A stretch of 11,066 nt of DNA, from NCBI GenBank assembly GCA_022925895.1, contig JAKSYS010000271.1, forward strand, positions 64,001 to 75,066. Direction: 5' to 3'. The notes beneath the pieces are model-generated. The model saw nothing but the letters and a program-made list of their open reading frames with translations. It had not been told where the DNA came from and ran no database searches. How positions within the stretch are numbered: the stretch's first letter is position 1; every line of letters begins with the position of its first letter. Source of the DNA: Fragilaria crotonensis. Lineage: Eukaryota > Bacillariophyta > Fragilariophyceae > Fragilariales > Fragilariaceae. Position numbers and translations under genes: made by a program. Positions 6,911-11,066 of the stretch are shown piece by piece.

Positions 6911-7126
6911 TCATTCAGTGTGCAAATACTCAAGAATGTCCTTGCACTCATGACTATCTGAAGGAACATTTAGTAAAGAGCCTGGTGCATGGGATGCCCT
7001 GATAAGGAAAGGAATAACCGCTCTCCAGTGTTTCAGATCCTTGGATGCGCCGTCCAAAGCCACCTGTAATGACTTTGTCACCGCGGCTTGGCTTGTTTGC
7101 AAGAACGTTGTGGTGTCGGTAGACAT
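6911..7126 (-). CDS. Small unknown ORF near the right end of the element
   Basis: An ATG at 7126 opens 71 codons with protein-like composition: a Thr/Ser/Gln-rich start (MSTDTTTFLQTSQAAVTKS), an amphipathic middle (LKHWRAVIPFLIRA) and an acidic end (ECKDILEYLHTE). It is convergent with the protease gene, ending 82 bp from its stop. No family is recognised. It may be a complete small protein, a first exon, or the remnant of an older gene. Short length and lack of a known motif keep confidence low, although the composition is better than that of the chance frames nearby. Confidence 0.35.
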   Translation of the reverse strand: MSTDTTTFLQTSQAAVTKSLQVALDGASKDLKHWRAVIPFLIRASHAPGSLLNVPSDSHECKDILEYLHTE

Positions 7127-7380
7127 CTCAATACAATAGGAGTGGGAACAATGAATGGAATGGTGCTGCAGTACGGTGAAAAAATGTCGAGTTATTCTTA
7201 TTTTAAATCAGATTTATGTACGTGAATATGTGCATGAATTCAAATTCAAATTCAGAGCAGGGAGGGCAGGCATGATGAATTGATTGAGAAAATATGTCGA
7301 GGAAAGGAAACAAAATTCCCATCTTGAACAGCTTCCACTTGTAGCTAAATTTTCTACAAGGTCCTTAAGTAACGTGTCGT
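7127..7380. other. AT-rich gene-free right subterminal region
   Basis: No gene is seen. It contains the short tandem run TTCAAATTCAAATTCA near 7237. It would hold the promoter of the small minus-strand frame and the right subterminal part of the element. Confidence 0.45.
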
Positions 7381-7415
7381 ACGATGACGAAAAATAGGTG
7401 ACAGTTAATCGGATC
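7381..7415 (-). repeat. Right terminal inverted repeat, 35 bp
   Basis: Perfect inverted copy of 2574-2608. It begins ACGATGACGAAAAATAGGTG and ends TTAATCGGATC on the plus strand. Confidence 0.9.
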
Positions 7416-7565
7416 CGGCAGTCAGTTCGGGAGTTATTGGAAGCATAGAACGGCTGCTACAACGTTATTTCATAACGTCTTTACGGTCGTCTTCCACACC
7501 CAGAATCCCATCGAGCTCGCCAGTCACACCCTAACGCCAATGTTCTGAGAGACAAAAATCTTCAA

Positions 7566-7790
7566 CAAGAAGGTCGAAGAAGGTTTTGGAGTGTGACACA
7601 TGAAAATATTCTACATTGATTCTGTGTGCAACATGTACCAGACTGGACTTTTTTGTGAACGGCTTCTTCGATGACTTAAGTAGAAAACGACGTCCAACGA
7701 AGAAGGTTGCTTCACACGAAGAAGATTTGAAAGAAGGCTTCTTCGGGCGAAGAAGGTCCTTTCAACTTTCTTCGTTCATAAGAAGGTTTC
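7566..7790. repeat. Dispersed GAAGAAGG / CCTTCTTC motif cluster
   Basis: Variants of AAGAAGG or its complement recur on both strands, near 7568, 7576, 7664, 7699, 7718, 7733, 7749 and 7780. Two of them face each other as CTTCTTCG-GG-CGAAGAAG around 7739-7756, an 8-bp stem. It looks like degenerate simple sequence or a scrambled minisatellite. Confidence 0.6.
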
Positions 7791-7850
7791 GGAAACACGC
7801 AAGCCAAGCTCGCGAGCGAGAGTCTGACTTTTTCGGTATGCTCAAAACCA

Positions 7851-7896
7851 TTTTGCCGTTATAGATCTTTGGTTTTCCAAAGAGTTAACGGCAAAA
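7851..7896. other. Two-tier hairpin, 46 nt
   Basis: The outer stem TTTTGCCGTTA (7851-7861) pairs perfectly with TAACGGCAAAA (7886-7896). The inner stem CTTTGG (7867-7872) pairs with CCAAAG (7877-7882) over a TTTT loop. A small asymmetric internal loop separates the tiers. It could be a structured RNA, an old inverted-repeat remnant, or a regulatory fold. Confidence 0.7.
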
Positions 7897-8805
7897 GACG
7901 GTTATTCTTTCCGCTTTGAGAAGAATTTCCGCATGTCCCAGGTATCATCATCATATGATACAGAGTGCGACAAGCGACAAGCACGCACGAAAAAAGAATT
8001 GTTTCATACTCCGAGTACACTGCGACAAGGTTCTGCCTGAAAATGAGTGTGACGTGCGGTCCCACTGCGTATGCTACGCCGACTTTTCGGAATGTCCCAT
8101 TCTTCTAACTTCTAACCCCGTGGGAAACCAATTGGGAAAATTGAATATATGGTGATGATGATAAAAGAGGATCGATATTGACCACATATTGTTAGTTAGG
8201 ACATGACCATACAGTTTCTCCAATGCCGTTCCAACTTCCCGCAGCCAGGATGTTTTTTTCCTGCACTCAAAGTCGTTCATCGAACAATTTATTTAAACTG
8301 CGTATTATTCGATGAGAACTCACAAACATGTATCAATCCGGAAGAAGGATACGTCAGTATGTTATATGTGCATTTTTTGTTACTCCAGGACACGAGTCCC
8401 AGATAAAAACCCATTACTCCAGACACAAGGGCCTAAATAACTTGAACGTAGAGGATAACATCGTGCAGTTATGTCATCCAAGAAACTCGGACCGTAGTGT
8501 GCCATCCGAAGTTCGGAATGATTAATGAGCATCATCCTGTATTCTCAGTATGACCCCATTCCTGCTTAGTGAAGTCTTTAATCTCTGCTACCAAGTTTGG
8601 AGGAGATTGCGGTTGAACCAACCCACTTTACAAGTAAGAGTACTAGTACAATTGTATGCAGAGAGTGTGCTAGTTATTAGGTCATATAAGGACTGCCTTG
8701 TGTTGAAATACGATTGCAATAATAAAGTCACACAATTTCGCAGCCTTCGGTTCAATTGCGAGCTGCGTTCTCCTTCTCCCGCACTTTAGGTCAAGACTAA
8801 GCAAG

Positions 8806-9788
8806 ATGGAAAGCACTGACTCTCTCCAAGTATGGAAAGCGCTTCAAGGTAAACTTCGGGACAGTGGTGCTAACTCGGTGTATTCAGCACGGGAGTTGCT
8901 CGTCCAGAAGTCTGTGAATCAACAACGCAAGGAACAACCCGATACGTTGGGCGTTGTGCACGAGTTGTCTCCAAGTAACGCTCCAACATATGCTTCTTCG
9001 ACCAACACATCATCCTATTATCTGCGTCGCGCACCCTCATCGGAACACGCAATTTCCCTACCGGTTGGGATGCAACCCAGTCAAGAGGCATCATGCAGCA
9101 CAACAGTGGGTCTCAAGTACTTCGAGAATGAAGTCGTTGGGGGGCCTCAGCCTGGGAGGGATGATTTTACACAAGACTCTCCACAAACATCGGATTCCTC
9201 TTCACCGTTCGATGGGTTACTCTTCATCCGTTCAAAAACGAAGGGAAGAAGATGGTCAATGGGTAGCGAGCCGTTTGTTGTCCCATCGTCAAAGGGAACG
9301 ATCACATCTGATCGATCAGATGCTTTCCATGGTGATCACCGTCATCAATGTCATAATGCTGAGCAATCATCCCTCATCTCAATTCTCACTGATAAATGGA
9401 CACGGACTACCCGAGAGGGCACTGATGTTAAGGAGAGAAGACCGAGAATGAGAATTCATCGATCAAGTCATCGAGACCACCGCGAGCTCAGAGAAGATTA
9501 TCAGAACCCTTCTCATCCTATTCAAGGATCCACTCTACCGGCGCTTTTGCACATCCACGCAGTGCTGACATCCCAGTCATCGACTCCTCCCAGTGGGCAC
9601 TTCCCAAGTCAGAAGAAGATCGCTTGTTGGTTGATTTCCCAACATCCAAGAGAGATCGTGGTGGCCCAAAAATCCCGCCAAGCAAATTGTTGGTCGATTT
9701 CCCAACAGCGAAGAAGAAGCAACATCGCAGTCAGGATAATGGGAAGGGAGCCGCAAAAGCTGTCAAGCGAACTGGTAACAAAATGTAA
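8806..9788 (+). CDS. Ser-rich, basic-tailed unknown protein, two inferred exons (8806-9331, 9433-9788)
   Basis: The ATG at 8806 (AAGATGG context) starts a natural-looking frame to about 9331. Its same-frame continuation looks random, whereas the frame from 9432 to a TAA at 9786-9788 looks strongly protein-like. Removing a GT-AG intron at 9332-9432 joins them in phase and gives 293 residues. The product is Ser/Pro/Arg-rich and probably largely disordered, with no signal peptide or membrane segment. Two copies of LLVDFPT, each followed by a basic stretch, occur at about 240-246 and 261-267, 21 residues apart, and the tail is Lys-rich (KKKQHRSQDNGKG, then AVKRTGNKM). A nuclear or RNA/DNA-associated role is conceivable, but no domain is recognised. 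Reading straight through instead ends at 9831 with a 341-residue product, which I consider less likely. Confidence 0.55.
9332..9432 (+). other. Inferred spliceosomal intron, 101 nt
   Basis: Donor GTGATC and acceptor GATGTTAAG restore the frame between the two protein-like halves of the 8806 gene, with phase 1 at the junction (codon GGA, Gly). CTGAT near the 3' end could be a branch point. Nearby alternative sites are possible. Confidence 0.45.
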
Positions 9789-10169
9789 ACAGAAGATAAA
9801 AGAGTGTAATTTCATAACCATGCTTTGTTGAAACTGGATATCTTGCCTCGCATGGTATGGCCTGAAAGAGTTGGAGGCGACAGGATACAGAATCACATCT
9901 TCTTTTGGACCCCTTCTCGCATTCGCGATTGCATGTGCATCTGTATCGCAGCGTGCATGAAATACCGCCCGACATCAAACGCATCTTGGCTCTTTGGGCG
10001 CCCTGCTCAATGATACTGGAGGCCGTACTGTATGATGCATACGACACATACGTATGCTACGGTATGGTAATGTATACATACAGTATTACAAGTATTAACA
10101 AATTGGTAGTCAGTCCGACGCACAGCAGACTGTGCAGTATGTGGAGTAGATTGTAGTCCCAAGTACCAG
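9789..10169. other. Gene-free 3' flank and spacer
   Basis: It holds the 3' end of the 8806 gene. Frames of 62-94 codons are present on both strands but have no convincing composition. A TATACATACAGTATTA-type AT-rich run lies near 10072. Confidence 0.45.
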
Positions 10170-10420
10170 GAGGTTCCGGAATTTCGGCTCTTTTATGTGT
10201 CTCGTACCTTTTACGCAGATTATCTACCAGAAATTTGTTCGACAAACATCTAAATAATTCCACGTTTCCAAAATGATAGAATATCTTCTGTTGATATACT
10301 ATATAATTAAAACCGTGCTTTATTTTGGAACTGTTGTTAACATCGTTTGTTATGACAAGTACGACATCGATTCAATGTCTTGGATGAACTAGTACTATGT
10401 AGGGATATTCAAAAAAGACG

Positions 10421-10515
10421 TTGGCTCTTGAGCCATTGGCTCTTGAGCCACTGGCTCTTGAGCCATTGGCTCTTAAGCCAGTGGCTCAAGAGCCAGTGGC
10501 TCAAGAGCCAGTGGC
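10421..10515. repeat. Six 15-bp quasi-palindromic repeats forming a long hairpin
   Basis: The units are TGGCTCTTGAGCCA with a variable leading base, at 10421, 10436, 10451, 10466, 10481 and 10496. The first three carry central TT, the fourth reads TGGCTCTTAAGCCA, and the last two carry central AA, so orientation flips at unit four. As a result 10437-10465 pairs perfectly with 10482-10510 (29 bp), and with inner and outer extensions the fold covers about 10432-10515. Confidence 0.9.
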
Positions 10516-10738
10516 ACCTCACCTCGTCCAACTAGTCGAGGAGCGTGTTTTCTTTAAATGAGAACTCGCCACACGGGGAACGAAAAAAATGACAGGTCAT
10601 CTAAGGTCGATGGTATGCGTATGCGTTCGTCTCCTAGTGGTATGACATAAAGTGCGAGCACTTTTGAGGACGAAACTCTATGACACACACAAAACGTGTG
10701 TTCTTGAGTTTGGCTTCGCCGGGGCTGTTGTTCAGCCG

Positions 10739-10810
10739 TTGGCTCTTGAGACAACGGCTCTTGAGCCATGGCTCTTGAGCCAGCGGCTCTTGAGACAACG
10801 GCTGCCGACA
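10739..10810 (+). repeat. Second block of the 15-bp repeats, diverged
   Basis: Units of the TGGCTCTTGAG type lie at 10739, 10754, 10769 (14 bp) and 10783, with a partial copy at 10798. Two units end GACA instead of GCCA. All are in the same orientation as the first three units of the upstream block, about 220 bp away. Confidence 0.85.
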
Positions 10811-11066
10811 CTTCAAATGTCGAATATCCTTAAGTAGGATTTTCATAAAACGTCGATTCCGTTGTCGCATAGTCTAATCTCAAGTTCTTTAGTTGCAGCT
10901 CAAAATTTGTCACGTCATGAGATTGATGTACCTAATGATCCGGACATTTGAAGTGATGGAGCGTGGAATGTAATATTGTCCGGCGTGACGAACGAAGTTG
11001 TAGATTAGTATCCGTAGCCAGTATTAGACACTTATAGGTACAAGAGCGAAATTCCGGAACCTCAGA

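Larger units (their letters stand above)
2574..7415 (+). mobile_element. Candidate DNA transposon with 35-bp perfect terminal inverted repeats
   Basis: Positions 2574-2608 are the exact reverse complement of 7381-7415 (35 of 35 bases), 4.84 kb apart. Everything between fits a mobile element: a subterminal tandem array, ORF A and ORF B, a repeat block, and a Ulp1-type protease, with the main genes on the plus strand. Ulp1/C48 proteases are carried by several eukaryotic DNA transposon groups, such as some Mutator-like and KDZ-type elements, which supports mobility. I could not recognise a DDE transposase, an integrase or a reverse transcriptase. No clean target-site duplication is seen at the edges of the repeat; a weak 7-of-8 candidate is 2553-2560 versus 7416-7423, which would put the left boundary at 2561. 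The element may be non-autonomous or belong to an undescribed group. Confidence 0.7.
7416..8805. other. Intergenic region without a convincing gene
   Basis: Several frames of 65-82 codons exist on both strands, but they lack protein-like composition, a motif or, in part, an ATG start, and none is called. The region holds the GAAGAAGG cluster (about 7566-7790), the hairpin at 7851-7896, and the 5' flank of the gene at 8806. Confidence 0.5.
10170..11063. mobile_element. Candidate short inverted-repeat (MITE-like) element, ~0.9 kb
   Basis: GAGGTTCCGGAATTTCG followed by GCTCTT at 10170-10193 recurs in inverted orientation at 11042-11063, with one base of difference in spacing. No gene lies between. 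Just inside are AT-rich stretches and the 15-bp repeat arrays. A smaller inverted pair, GGATATTC (10403-10410) and GAATATCC (10822-10829), brackets those arrays and may mark a nested insertion. The window ends 3 bp beyond the right repeat, so a target-site duplication cannot be tested. Confidence 0.55.

Noticed and set aside
7616-7864. 82-codon Arg/Phe-rich plus-strand frame
   Set aside because: It starts at TTG and its composition comes from the GAAGAAGG motif cluster.
8954-9451. 165-codon plus-strand frame inside the 8806 gene
   Set aside because: Its His/Arg/Ser composition looks random and it overlaps the first, more protein-like exon in another frame.
10554-10870. Minus-strand frames with pentapeptide repeats (LSQEP type)
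   Set aside because: The 15-bp repeat translates to a pentapeptide in any frame; the units also vary in length (one is 14 bp), and the palindromic structure explains the pattern better.

Overview
The window looks like nuclear DNA of a eukaryotic microbe. A diatom or related stramenopile is my best guess. The reasons are compact intron-poor genes, one gene that needs a ~100-nt GT-AG intron, no bacterial operon signals, and long AT-richer spacers full of inverted and tandem repeats. The taxonomic call is an inference; no rRNA, tRNA or other marker gene is present.

Layout. (1) 1-1216, minus strand: a long reading frame open at the left edge, of unknown function. (2) 1567-1821, minus strand: a small ATG-initiated frame that may be the first exon of a spliced gene reaching 1179. 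(3) 2574-7415: a 4.84-kb candidate mobile element bounded by perfect 35-bp inverted repeats. Inside it, left to right, lie a five-copy ~101-bp tandem array, ORF A (3479-4708), ORF B in the -1 frame relative to ORF A (4645-5445), a block of interlocking direct and inverted repeats around an exact 31-bp-period array (5455-5844), a Ulp1/C48-type cysteine protease (6037-6828), and a small minus-strand frame (6911-7126). (4) 7416-8805: non-coding, with a GAAGAAGG motif cluster and a strong hairpin at 7851-7896. (5) 8806-9788: a Ser-rich, basic-tailed protein that becomes continuous if a 101-nt intron (9332-9432) is removed. (6) 10170-11063: a second inverted-repeat-bounded unit of about 0.9 kb with no evident gene. 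It carries 15-bp quasi-palindromic repeats that fold into a nearly perfect ~84-nt hairpin.

The most interesting part is the 2574-7415 element. ORF B ends with a pattern (H-x-D about 61 residues before a second His, in a beta-rich context) suggestive of an Fe(II)/2-oxoglutarate dioxygenase or related double-stranded beta-helix. It shares the element with a Ulp1-like protease that keeps all its catalytic residues. No classical transposase motif could be recognised, so how the element moves, and whether ORF A/B takes part, is open. Protein assignments rest on motif reading only; no homology search was possible.
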